A stretch of DNA of 64,000 nucleotides from the NCBI GenBank assembly GCA_028287505.1, contig JAQBPN010000096.1, forward strand, positions 62,001 to 126,000, written 5' to 3'. Both the position numbers and the translations under genes were made by a program. Below are positions 17,013 to 25,513 of this stretch, in pieces. The DNA is from Fibrobacterota bacterium (lineage in GTDB: Bacteria > Fibrobacterota > Fibrobacteria > UBA11236). The notes beneath the pieces are model-generated. The model was not told the DNA's origin. It saw nothing but the letters and a program-made list of their open reading frames with translations, and searched no databases. Numbering within the stretch: position 1 is the first letter of the stretch; every line of letters starts with the position of its first letter.

Positions 17013-18778
17013 CGGCAAAGGATTCCGCCCATAGGGAGCCCGGAGCCTTGGAGGTGGTCGAAGAATCCATCCTGCTTCTCAAGCAGGTGGGGCTCGGGGC
17101 CTATGGCGCGTATGCCGCGGGTACCTTGGGGTTCCTCTGGGCATTGCTCTACTTCTGGGCCTATATGAGCCGCAACGCCTTGGCGGACGCGCGTCTCACC
17201 GAGTTCTCGCTCTTGCTTGCGCTCGCCTTCGTCGCCATGAAATTCTGCCATGCTCTGTTCTTCCGCCGCCTGATGGAAGCCCTGGAGGACGCGGAACCGG
17301 AACCGCCTTCCCTGGGACTGCTGGCCAAGACCGCCCTCGCGCAATCCCTTCTGCAACCGCTCGCTCTCTTCGCCATTCCGCTCGCCTTGCTGCTCACCGT
17401 CCCATATCCCTTCGTCTCGGCATTTTTCCAGAACGCGTTCTGGGTCCGGGACCGGGACGGCTTCATCGAATGGCTTGCGCGCTCCTCCCGGATGGCGCGG
17501 TTGTGGCCCCAACAGAACATGTATCTTCACCTGTTCCTGATGGGCGCGGGACTCTGCATCACCCTCAACGTCTTCTCCGCCCTGGTGACCGCTCCCATGC
17601 TGCTCAAATCCTTTTTCGGCGTGGAAACGGTTTTCAGCCGCAGCCCCTCCGCATACCTGAATACCACCTTCATCCTGATGGGCCTGGCCCTTTCCTGGGC
17701 CGCCCTGGATCCGGTGGTCAAGGCCGTCAACGCCTGGCGCTGTTTCCACGGTCTCTCTCTGCATACCGGCATGGATTTGCGCCTGGCCCTGGCCCGCATC
17801 CGCGGGCGGGAGAAGGCGGTCGTGGAATCCGCATCCGGTAACCCCCCGGGACCGGGTGGGAGCGGGACGGCGCGTCTGAAAATCTCCGCGGCCATCCTGT
17901 TGGCGGCGGCCATAGGCATGGGCGCCCCATCCGCATGGAGCGGCCCCAAAAACGCCTCCCGAAACAAACCGGCGGCTTCGGCCCTGCCGACCCGATCTGT
18001 AAAACCCTCGGAAACCGCCGCGCCCGTTTTGACCGTATCTCCCGAGCGCCTGAAAGCCTTGCTCAAGGAAGAGATCGCGGAATCCCGCTACGGCTGGCGC
18101 CAACCCAGAAGCCCGGATACGGAGGATTCGCAGAGTTGGATCTTCCTTCAGATCAAAAAGGCCCTGCGCGCGATCGGGAGATTGTTCCGGAAAATCGAAA
18201 ACCTCTGGCTGCGCTTCGCGGATTGGTTCAACGGTCTGTTCGGAAAGGACCACCGGCTCAAGTCCGCTCCGGAATCCTTTTCCGCTTCCCCTCTGCCAAC
18301 GCGTATCCTGGTCGCGGTCCTTTCCGCCGCATTCCTGGCGGCCATCGCCCTTTTCTTTCTGCGCCGGGTCAAGCCGGTTCCCGAACAGACGGCCATCCCC
18401 ATCCCCGCCGCGCCCAAGGCTCCGGACGCGGCCCGGGAAGACGCCAAGGCGGACGATTTCCCGGAAGAGGAATGGCTGCGGCTTATGGAAAGCCTGCGCA
18501 CCGAGGGGCAAAGCCGTCTGGCCCTGCGGGCGTTGTTCCTGGCCATGCTTTCCCTATTGGCCCGCAAAGGCTGGGTGACGGTTGCGCGCCACAAAAGCAA
18601 CCGCGACTACCAGCGGGAAGTGATCGCGCGGGCGCGCCGGCGTCCCGGCGTGGCGGAATCCTTCCGGGAGAACTGCAGCCGCTTCGACAGGGTCTGGTAC
18701 GGGTTGCACGAGGTGACGGGCGAAGACTGGGACGTTTCCCGGGCCAACTTCGCCAAGGTGAGGCAGGATGAAGGTTAA
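17009..18778 (+). CDS. Large membrane protein with C-terminal DUF4129 domain
   Basis: This is a 589-residue protein. The N-terminal third has five or six membrane helices. A signal-like hydrophobic segment near 290-305 and a basic amphipathic stretch come next, then another membrane helix (~430-450). The C-terminal soluble domain of ~100 residues carries the DUF4129 pattern (LALRALFLAMLSLLARKGWV, NRDYQREV, FRENCSRFDRVWYGLHEVT). DUF4129 proteins accompany MoxR ATPase, DUF58 and DUF4350 proteins. The function is unknown, with envelope or metal-insertion assembly often proposed. It overlaps the DUF4350 gene by 11 bases. Confidence 0.78.
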   Translation: MTAKDSAHREPGALEVVEESILLLKQVGLGAYGAYAAGTLGFLWALLYFWAYMSRNALADARLTEFSLLLALAFVAMKFCHALFFRRLMEALEDAEPEPPSLGLLAKTALAQSLLQPLALFAIPLALLLTVPYPFVSAFFQNAFWVRDRDGFIEWLARSSRMARLWPQQNMYLHLFLMGAGLCITLNVFSALVTAPMLLKSFFGVETVFSRSPSAYLNTTFILMGLALSWAALDPVVKAVNAWRCFHGLSLHTGMDLRLALARIRGREKAVVESASGNPPGPGGSGTARLKISAAILLAAAIGMGAPSAWSGPKNASRNKPAASALPTRSVKPSETAAPVLTVSPERLKALLKEEIAESRYGWRQPRSPDTEDSQSWIFLQIKKALRAIGRLFRKIENLWLRFADWFNGLFGKDHRLKSAPESFSASPLPTRILVAVLSAAFLAAIALFFLRRVKPVPEQTAIPIPAAPKAPDAAREDAKADDFPEEEWLRLMESLRTEGQSRLALRALFLAMLSLLARKGWVTVARHKSNRDYQREVIARARRRPGVAESFRENCSRFDRVWYGLHEVTGEDWDVSRANFAKVRQDEG

Positions 18779-20042
18779 CCGCCGCGGCATCTGGCTTGGC
18801 GCCCTCTCGCTGGCCGCCTTCATCTACGGGATGTCCCTGCTTTTCCGGGATCGTCTCGAGGCCGGGGACATTTATCCCGCCTATTCCACCTTGCGCAGCG
18901 ATCCGCTGGGTTGCCGGGCCCTCTTCTCCGCCCTGGAACGGTATCCGGACCTGACGGTGAAACGCGCCTTCTCGCGGACGGACTTCCGGGGCCAGAAACC
19001 CGGAGCCGCCTATTTTTTCCTCGGGCTGGACGCGGAAAGCCTGGCCGGCCAAGGAGAGACTTTGAAGGAACTGGACAGCCTGGCCCGCCAGGGCCATCGC
19101 GTGGTCCTTGGCTTGGCGGGACTTGTGATGGAAAAAGGCGACGAGTACAGACTCAAGCGCGCGCGCCTCACGCACAGGGATTCGGCCTCGCAGGCGGCCG
19201 ACAGCCTGGAGACCGATTCTTCCTTCGCATCCGCATTGAAAAAAGCCGCCCGGGATTCCGGTTCCGTCGCCAAGGCAATCCCGGCGCAACCTCCAACCCC
19301 CGATGCCATGGAGTACCTGCGGCAATGGGGATTCCGGGTGATGATCGATACCGCATTCAACGCGGATTCGGCCGGTTCGGCGCTGGCCCAGGGTAACCGC
19401 AAGGATACCCTGCCGTGGCTGAGCGGCCTGTATTTCGATTCCCTGAAAGGACCCTGGACGGTGTGGTACCGCCGGGACGCGCTTCCTGTCGCCATGGAGC
19501 GGACTTTGGGGTCCGGGTCCATCGCCCTGGTCTCGGATACCTATTTCGCCAGCAACCAGGCCCAGTTCCATTCCAGTCCGGCCCTGCTGGCGGGCCTGCT
19601 GGTGGGCGGATCCGATCGCGTCTTTTTCGACGAGCGCCATTTCGGGGTGCGCCAGGACGATGCCATCGCCAGCCTGTTGCGGAAATACCGGCTGCATTGG
19701 GCGCTCCCGTCCTTGCTGCTGCTGTTGGGATTGTACATCTGGAAGGGCCGAAACCTCCTGTTGCCGGAAACCGAACCCGGCCCGGATGCGGCCGCGGGAC
19801 CGGATGCGCGCTCGGCCCTGGCCGGATTGTTGCGCAGGAACCTTACCGCAGAACAGGCGCTGGAAACCTGTTACGGATTCTGGAAAGAAGGCGCCGGCAA
19901 GGCCGCCGATCCGGCATCCTGGCGCCTGGCGGAATCCGAAATCAAATCCGTCCTGGAGCGCCGCAAGGCCGCCGGGAACGTCTCCCTGGCCGCCGGTTAC
20001 GGTGAAATCCAGGCCATCCTCAACCGAAGGAAGCGCGCGTGA
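18768..20042 (+). CDS. DUF4350 domain membrane protein
   Basis: This 424-residue protein starts with a signal-anchor helix (LGALSLAAFIYGMSLLF). It continues with a soluble extracytoplasmic domain of the DUF4350 type: YSTLRSDPLGCRALFSALERYPDLTVKR, DSLARQGHRVVLGL and a late VFFDERHFG motif. A second helix near residue 305-320 (LHWALPSLLLLLGLYIW) and a cytoplasmic helical tail complete it. The DERHFG block is typical of the family. It overlaps the MoxR gene by four bases (GTGA), so the stoichiometry is probably coupled. Confidence 0.82.
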   Translation: MKVNRRGIWLGALSLAAFIYGMSLLFRDRLEAGDIYPAYSTLRSDPLGCRALFSALERYPDLTVKRAFSRTDFRGQKPGAAYFFLGLDAESLAGQGETLKELDSLARQGHRVVLGLAGLVMEKGDEYRLKRARLTHRDSASQAADSLETDSSFASALKKAARDSGSVAKAIPAQPPTPDAMEYLRQWGFRVMIDTAFNADSAGSALAQGNRKDTLPWLSGLYFDSLKGPWTVWYRRDALPVAMERTLGSGSIALVSDTYFASNQAQFHSSPALLAGLLVGGSDRVFFDERHFGVRQDDAIASLLRKYRLHWALPSLLLLLGLYIWKGRNLLLPETEPGPDAAAGPDARSALAGLLRRNLTAEQALETCYGFWKEGAGKAADPASWRLAESEIKSVLERRKAAGNVSLAAGYGEIQAILNRRKRA

Positions 20043-21004
20043 ACCTCCCCACCGAAGAAATGAAATCCCTGCTTGCGGAAGCGCGAAAGGAAGTCAAAAA
20101 AATCATCATCGGCCAGGAAGAAGTCATCGACCTGTGCCTGGTGACCCTGCTGGCCGGCCAGCACGCCCTGGTGGAAGGCGTGCCGGGAGTGGCCAAGACC
20201 CTGCTGGTGCGCACCCTGGCGCTGGTGCTGGGCTGCGAGTTCGGCCGCATCCAGTTCACGCCCGATCTGATGCCATCGGACATCACCGGAACCAACATTT
20301 TCAATCTCAAGAAGCAGGAGTTCGAACTCATACGCGGACCCATCTTCACCTCCTTTCTGCTGGCGGACGAAATCAACCGGGCTCCCGCCAAGACGCAGTC
20401 GGCCCTGCTGCAGGCCATGCAGGAACGCCATGTCACCATCGATCGCGGCACCTACGCCCTGGATGCCAACTTCACCGTGTTCGCCACCCAGAATCCCGTG
20501 GAGCATGAAGGCACCTATCCCCTGCCCGAAGCCCAGAAGGATCGTTTCCTTGTGAAGATCACCATGGGGTATCCCGGCAAGGAAGACGAAGAGGAACTGG
20601 CGCGCCGCACCCTGGGCGACGAGGCTCCCGCGCAGATGGCCGAACGCGGCGGCCTGCGCCGCCTGATCACGCCCGAGGTCCTGGTGGGATTCCGCAGAAC
20701 CCTGCAGGCCATCACGGTGAAGCCGGAACTGATGGCCTACGGCGTGGAACTGGTGCGCAAAACGCGCGAGCATGAAAGCATCCTGGTGGGCGGAGGACCG
20801 CGCGCCACCCAGAGCCTGCTGCTGGCCGCGCGCGCCTATGCGGCGGTAAACGGCCAGGATTTCGTCACGCCGGACGACATCCGCCACCTGGCCCTTCCGG
20901 TGCTGGAGCACCGCGTCGTCATGCGGCCCGAGTTCGAGATCGAGGGAGTGCGCGTCGAGGACGTGATCAAGGACATTGTGCAGGGAGCGACGGTACCGCG
21001 ATGA
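20039..21004 (+). CDS. MoxR family AAA+ ATPase
   Basis: This is a 321-residue cytosolic chaperone-like ATPase. Walker A is GVPGVAKT (residues 47-54) and Walker B is LLADEINRAP (~107-116). Sensor 1 lies in FATQNPVEHEGTYPLPEAQKDRF, and an AAA lid domain sits at the C-terminus. MoxR proteins help assemble or activate partner complexes carrying von Willebrand-type domains, and a DUF58 protein follows directly. The start is GTG with GAAGGA upstream, overlapping the DUF4350 stop. The stop overlaps the DUF58 start. Confidence 0.95.
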   Translation: MNLPTEEMKSLLAEARKEVKKIIIGQEEVIDLCLVTLLAGQHALVEGVPGVAKTLLVRTLALVLGCEFGRIQFTPDLMPSDITGTNIFNLKKQEFELIRGPIFTSFLLADEINRAPAKTQSALLQAMQERHVTIDRGTYALDANFTVFATQNPVEHEGTYPLPEAQKDRFLVKITMGYPGKEDEEELARRTLGDEAPAQMAERGGLRRLITPEVLVGFRRTLQAITVKPELMAYGVELVRKTREHESILVGGGPRATQSLLLAARAYAAVNGQDFVTPDDIRHLALPVLEHRVVMRPEFEIEGVRVEDVIKDIVQGATVPR

Positions 21005-22365
21005 TGGTTCCCCGCGGCCCGCTTCTGTGGGCGGTAGGCCTCTGGCTGGTTCCCTTGAACCTCCTGGCGGCCATCGATCCCGCCCGCGCGGGCCTGTGCC
21101 TTTTGGCGATGCTTCCCCTGCCGTTGGCGGCGGCCTGGGATGCCTTCCGCCTGCGCGGAAGTCTCGCCGGGTTGGAACCGCTGCCCCGCGATCCGGCGCG
21201 CTTCACCCTGGGAAAACCGGGGACCCTGACACTTACCCTGCGCGGCCAGACCGCTTCCCAGCGCACCCTCCGCATCCTGGTGGAACTGCCGCCCCAGCTT
21301 TCCCCATCCCTGGCGGCGGCGGACCTCCGCCTGCGGCCGGGGACGGGCGACTGGAACGTCTCCTTCCCAGTAACACCGGTGCTACGTGGCCGATCGGCAG
21401 TGGGAGGGTTCACGTTGGAAACGGCGTCGCCCCTGGGCCTGTGGAGCCTGCGGAGAAGCGGCACGCTCCCGTGCGGCATCCGGGTCTATCCGGGTCTGGC
21501 GGACGGAACGGGGAAGGTCGCGCTCCCGGAAACCCTGTCCCTGGCGGGACAGCACCTCCGCCGCCAGGTGGGCAAGGGGCGCGAGTTCGACAAGCTTAGG
21601 GAGTACCTGCACGGGGACGACTTCCACGACATCCACTGGAAAGCCACCGCCAAACGCGGTTTCCCCGTGACCAAGACCTTCCAGGCGGAAAATACCCAGC
21701 AGGTCTACGCCATCCTGGACGCGTCGCGCATGAGCTCGGTACCCCTGGCCGCGCAGACGGGGGATGCGGGAGCGTCCTCCCCCGTAGGCATGCCTTCCGT
21801 TCCCATGGAATACTATCTGCGCACGGCGCTGCGGCTGGGCATGGCCGCGGAGCGCCAGGGAGACCGGTACGGCCTGATGCTGTACGCGGAACGTCCCTTC
21901 GATTTCATCCGCGCGGGCAAGGGCAAATCCCATTATGGCCGGTTCCGCGACGCCTTGTGCGGATTGGAGAGCCGCCCCGCCGGCCCGGACTATTCCGAAC
22001 TCTTCACCGACCTCCGCCTGCGCCTGCGCAAACGGGCCATGCTGATTTTCCTCTGCTCCCTGGATGAGCCCGCCCTGGCGGAATCCTTCACGGAACAGAT
22101 CGCCTTGATCAGCCGGCAACACCTGATAACCGTCGTGGCCGTAAAACCTCCCGGCCTGCAGCCCGTGTTCCAGGGCCGGCCCGTATCCGGGGATGCCGAG
22201 GTGTATATCCGCATGGCGGATCAAATCCGGCTCCGCAACCTGGAAAAACTGGCCAAGGACTTGCGGCGGCAGGGCGCCACCTTCAAAGCCTGGGAGCCGT
22301 CCCGCCTTTCCGCGGAAGCGGTGGCCCAATATCTGGACGTGAAAAACCGCCGGGTGGTCGCATGA
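21001..22365 (+). CDS. DUF58 domain protein
   Basis: This is a 454-residue protein. Two hydrophobic segments at the N-terminus (LLWAVGLWLVPLNLLAAI, LCLLAMLPLPLAAAW) form a membrane hairpin, followed by a beta-rich domain. The DUF58 signature GREFDKLREYLHGDDFHDIHWKATAK lies near residues 196-222, and a degenerate von Willebrand A-like fold extends to the C-terminus (VYAILDASR with a metal-site-like DxSR). These are the usual partners of MoxR ATPases. The ATG overlaps the MoxR stop, and a 13-base gap separates it from the SpoIIM gene. Confidence 0.92.
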   Translation: MMVPRGPLLWAVGLWLVPLNLLAAIDPARAGLCLLAMLPLPLAAAWDAFRLRGSLAGLEPLPRDPARFTLGKPGTLTLTLRGQTASQRTLRILVELPPQLSPSLAAADLRLRPGTGDWNVSFPVTPVLRGRSAVGGFTLETASPLGLWSLRRSGTLPCGIRVYPGLADGTGKVALPETLSLAGQHLRRQVGKGREFDKLREYLHGDDFHDIHWKATAKRGFPVTKTFQAENTQQVYAILDASRMSSVPLAAQTGDAGASSPVGMPSVPMEYYLRTALRLGMAAERQGDRYGLMLYAERPFDFIRAGKGKSHYGRFRDALCGLESRPAGPDYSELFTDLRLRLRKRAMLIFLCSLDEPALAESFTEQIALISRQHLITVVAVKPPGLQPVFQGRPVSGDAEVYIRMADQIRLRNLEKLAKDLRRQGATFKAWEPSRLSAEAVAQYLDVKNRRVVA

Positions 22366-22378
22366 TTCCGGAGGCCGC

Positions 22379-23422
22379 ATGATCATCGATCTGGACCGGT
22401 TCGTGAACAGGGAACAGCCCCGGTGGCGGGAGTTGGAAGACTTGCTGGCGCGCCTGGAATCGGAGCCCGGAGCCACCCTCGATTTGCAGGGGGCTTTGCG
22501 CCTGCACCATCTCTACCAGAAAACCGGAGCGGATTTGGCCAAGGTCAAGGGCCAGAGCGCCGCTCCGCAACTTGTGCGTTACCTGGAATCCCTGGTGTCG
22601 CGCGCCTACGCGGAAATCCACGAGAACCGGGAAAAGCGGCTCCGCTTCTCGCCCCGCGTGTTCTTCCTCTCCACCTTTCCCCGAACCTTCCGCCGCCACA
22701 TCGCCGCGTTCTGGCTCTCCGTGTTGGTGACCCTGGCGGGAGCGGCGGCGGGCGGGGCCCTGGTGCGCTGGGATCCGGACGCCAAATCCGTGCTGCTTCC
22801 CTTCGAGCATCTCATGGGGAGTCCCGCGGAACGGGTGGCGCGGGAGGAAAGCTCCGGGCAGAAATTGGCCAACCGGCCCAAGACCTATTTCTCCTCCTAC
22901 CTCATGACCAACAACATCCGGGTATCCATACTCACCCTGGTGACCGGGTTTGCCTGGGGCCTGGGACCCCTGGTGCTCCTGTTCTACAACGGGGTGGTGC
23001 TGGGCGCGGTCATCTATGACTATTGCGCCGCGGGCCAGACGCGGTTCCTGGTGGGATGGCTGCTGCCCCACGGTTCCTTCGAGATTCCCGCCATCCTCCT
23101 GGCCGGCCAGGCCGGGTTCCTGCTGGGCGTCCAGCTGCTGCGCGGCTCCCGCCACGGCGGAGCCGGCAAACGCTTGCGCGCCGCCGCCCCGGATGCGGCG
23201 GTCCTGATCGGCGGTATCACGGCCATGCTGGTCTGGGCGGGCATCGTGGAAGCCTTCTTCTCCCAATACCATTACCCCATCCTGCCCTATTGGTTCAAGA
23301 TTTCCTTCGGATGCGTGGAGCTGGCCGCCTTGATCCTTTACCTGGGATGGGCGGGCCGCGGCGGGCGGCGGGCGGATCAGGTCCGCGTCGCGCAAGGGGG
23401 TAACGTCAATGTATCCCAGTGA
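22379..23422 (+). CDS. SpoIIM-like (stage II sporulation protein M family) membrane protein
   Basis: This is a 347-residue protein. A soluble helical N-terminus (RFVNREQPRWRELEDLLARLE is the family opening) is followed by about six membrane helices, including FWLSVLVTLAGAAAGGALV, ILTLVTGFAWGLGPLVLLFYNGVVLGAVIYDY and SFEIPAILLAGQAGFLLG. Non-sporulating bacteria commonly carry this family beside MoxR, DUF58 and RDD genes, so the name does not imply sporulation. It overlaps the following RDD gene by 14 bases. Confidence 0.88.
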   Translation: MIIDLDRFVNREQPRWRELEDLLARLESEPGATLDLQGALRLHHLYQKTGADLAKVKGQSAAPQLVRYLESLVSRAYAEIHENREKRLRFSPRVFFLSTFPRTFRRHIAAFWLSVLVTLAGAAAGGALVRWDPDAKSVLLPFEHLMGSPAERVAREESSGQKLANRPKTYFSSYLMTNNIRVSILTLVTGFAWGLGPLVLLFYNGVVLGAVIYDYCAAGQTRFLVGWLLPHGSFEIPAILLAGQAGFLLGVQLLRGSRHGGAGKRLRAAAPDAAVLIGGITAMLVWAGIVEAFFSQYHYPILPYWFKISFGCVELAALILYLGWAGRGGRRADQVRVAQGGNVNVSQ

Positions 23423-24167
23423 GGCGCACACGGTCACCTTCCGCACCCCGGAAAACCTGGAATTCTCCCTGACCCTGGCCGGTCCCGCCATCCGTTTCGT
23501 CGCCTGGCTGATCGACATGCTTGCGATTGCCGCCGCTTCCTCCCTGGCCGCGAAAATCCTGGCGGGCATAAGCATTTTCAGCCAGGACGCCGCCGCCGCC
23601 GCGGTGACCCTCGCCTACTTCGGGATATCCGTGGGCTACGGCATGGCCATGGAATGGTTCTACGGCGGGCAGACGCTGGGAAAGCGGCTGATGCGCTTGC
23701 GCGTCCTGGATGCCCAGGGTTTGCGGCTGCGCGGCTATCAGGTGGTGATCCGGAACCTCTTCCGTTTCCTCGACATGCTCCCCGCTTCCTATCTGGTGGG
23801 CGGCGTCGCGTGCCTGTTCAGCGCCCGCTGCCAACGTCTGGGCGATATGGCCGCCAACACCATCGTGATCCGGAATCCCGATCCCGGCAGGCCGGACCTG
23901 GAAAAAGTGGCGGCGGGAAAATTCAATTCCTTCCGGAGCTACCGGCACCTGGGAGCCCGCCTGCGGCAACAGGTCACGCCCGCGGAAGCGGGACTGGCCT
24001 TCCAGGCGCTGCTCCGCCGCGACGAACTCGAGGATTCCCAACGGGTGGACCTTTTCAAGCGCCTGCGGGAACACTTCTCTGCCAAAGCGCCGTTCCCCCC
24101 GGAAGCCGCCGAGGGCCTTCCCGACGAACAATATGTCCGCAACGTGGTGGACATATTGTATCGGTGA
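23409..24167 (+). CDS. RDD family membrane protein
   Basis: This is a 252-residue protein. A short beta N-terminus (HTVTFRTPENLEFSLTLAGPAIRFVAWLID) leads into the RDD domain with three to four helices, the GQTLGKRLMRLRVLDAQG signature and a late CQRLGDMAANTIVI motif typical of family members linked to SpoIIM. The last ~90 residues are a soluble helical extension. It closes the convoy that began with another RDD protein at 14377; the two share only the core domain. Confidence 0.85.
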   Translation: MYPSEAHTVTFRTPENLEFSLTLAGPAIRFVAWLIDMLAIAAASSLAAKILAGISIFSQDAAAAAVTLAYFGISVGYGMAMEWFYGGQTLGKRLMRLRVLDAQGLRLRGYQVVIRNLFRFLDMLPASYLVGGVACLFSARCQRLGDMAANTIVIRNPDPGRPDLEKVAAGKFNSFRSYRHLGARLRQQVTPAEAGLAFQALLRRDELEDSQRVDLFKRLREHFSAKAPFPPEAAEGLPDEQYVRNVVDILYR

Positions 24168-24188
24168 GGCGCGGAAGAGGGCGTGGAA

Positions 24189-24653
24189 TCAGGTCTTGCC
24201 CAGCGCCTTGAGCAGCCTTTTGATCATGGGATAATGCTCGCCTTCGTGGAAGACCAGCAGGTGCAGGTCGTCCGCGACGGTGGCGTAGGCGCTGTTCAGA
24301 TAGTCGAAAGGCTGGGTCAACGGCTCGCTCAGCAGGTTCCCGAACTTCCTTTCCAGATCGAAACTGTACTCCTGGTAAATCCCGAGCAGGCGGGCGAAGG
24401 CGGGGACGTTCCCATCGTAGTCCGATGGGGATTTCCCTTCGCTGAAATATTTCCGGAATCCCGGATCCACGGGAAGGGCCAGACCGCGGCGGACGTACCA
24501 ATGCGCCAATTGCACGTGCAGGATGTGGCCGATGTTCCAATGGATGGAATTGCGGAATCCTTCGGGAACGCGCATCGCTTCTTCATCGGTCAGGGATTGG
24601 ATGCGGGAGTGGACGTCTTTGCGGACGCCTTCGAGAACGGAGAGCAGGTTCAT
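24189..24653 (-). CDS. DinB-like four-helix protein
   Basis: This is a 154-residue DinB/YfiT-type protein with the pattern GFRNSIHWNIGHILHVQLAHWYVRRG and, later, VADDLHLLVFHEGEHYPMIKRLL. The histidines in HWNIGH and FHEGEH fit the metal-binding triad of this superfamily, many of whose members are thiol transferases or have unknown activity. It is transcribed on the same strand as the upstream TauE/SafE gene with a 51-base gap and could be the last gene of the allophanate hydrolase arm. Confidence 0.82.
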   Translation of the reverse strand: MNLLSVLEGVRKDVHSRIQSLTDEEAMRVPEGFRNSIHWNIGHILHVQLAHWYVRRGLALPVDPGFRKYFSEGKSPSDYDGNVPAFARLLGIYQEYSFDLERKFGNLLSEPLTQPFDYLNSAYATVADDLHLLVFHEGEHYPMIKRLLKALGKT

Positions 24654-24704
24654 TCCCTGAATCTAATTCCGTCCACCGTCCCGGCCCAACGGATTGGCGC
24701 GCGG

Positions 24705-25469
24705 CTAGGCATATGCGCGCAAAAAGAAGTACACGGTCATCGCCATGGCCACCAGGGCTATGAAGCGGCGCAGCCACACGGGGTCCACTTTCTGGGAAAG
24801 ATTGCCCGCGCTATAGCCGCCGATGACGCAACCGACCGTCATCACCAGGCAGCGGGCCCATTCCACCTTGCCGGTGGCGATGAAAATCGCCACGCACACC
24901 CCGTTGATGACCACCACCAGCAGCGACTTGAGCGCGTTCATTTCATGGATGTCCCGCATGCCTATCAGGGTCAGGACCGCCAGGGTCATGATGCCCATCC
25001 CCCCGCCGAAATAGCCCCCATAGATGGCGATCAGGAACAGCAGGCACCAGGCGACCGGCCTGGGAAACGGCTCGTCTCCTCCCCGCAGGGCCATCAGCTT
25101 GTCGGTAATGCGTTGGCCCGTCACGAAGAGAACGGTGGCGAAGAGCAGCAACCAGGGGAGCAGGGCCATGAAAAAGGAGTTGGTGGTATACAACAGCAGG
25201 CTCGCCCCGATGGAACTGCCGACCACGGCCATGGCCATGTACAGCCTGAGGGGATGCTTATGGCCTTGCAGATTGCGGCGGAATGCGAAGAGGGCCGCGA
25301 GCAACCCCGGCCAGACCGCGATGGTCCCGCCCGTATTGGCCAGGATGGGCGGAGCGCCGCTCCAGATAAGGGCCGGCAAGGTGATGAATCCGCCTCCCCC
25401 GGCCAGGGCGTTCAACCCTCCGGCCAGGATACCGGCGATGAAAAGGACCAGGGCTTGCGTGGGAGTCAT
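24705..25469 (-). CDS. TauE/SafE (TSUP) family membrane transporter
   Basis: This is a 254-residue integral membrane protein with seven to eight helices and the TSUP hallmarks AGGLNALAGGGGFITLPALIWSGAPP near the N-terminus and YGGYFGGGMGIMTLAVL in the middle. Members move organic or inorganic anions such as sulfite, sulfoacetate or other small carboxylates and sulfonates. The gene begins 44 bases after the allophanate hydrolase stop on the same strand, so it may be co-expressed with nitrogen scavenging. The substrate is unknown. Confidence 0.88.
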   Translation of the reverse strand: MTPTQALVLFIAGILAGGLNALAGGGGFITLPALIWSGAPPILANTGGTIAVWPGLLAALFAFRRNLQGHKHPLRLYMAMAVVGSSIGASLLLYTTNSFFMALLPWLLLFATVLFVTGQRITDKLMALRGGDEPFPRPVAWCLLFLIAIYGGYFGGGMGIMTLAVLTLIGMRDIHEMNALKSLLVVVINGVCVAIFIATGKVEWARCLVMTVGCVIGGYSAGNLSQKVDPVWLRRFIALVAMAMTVYFFLRAYA

Positions 25470-25513
25470 GTCTCAGCAAACAATACACTTCCCGGCCGCG
25501 CGTTTAAAGAGGC

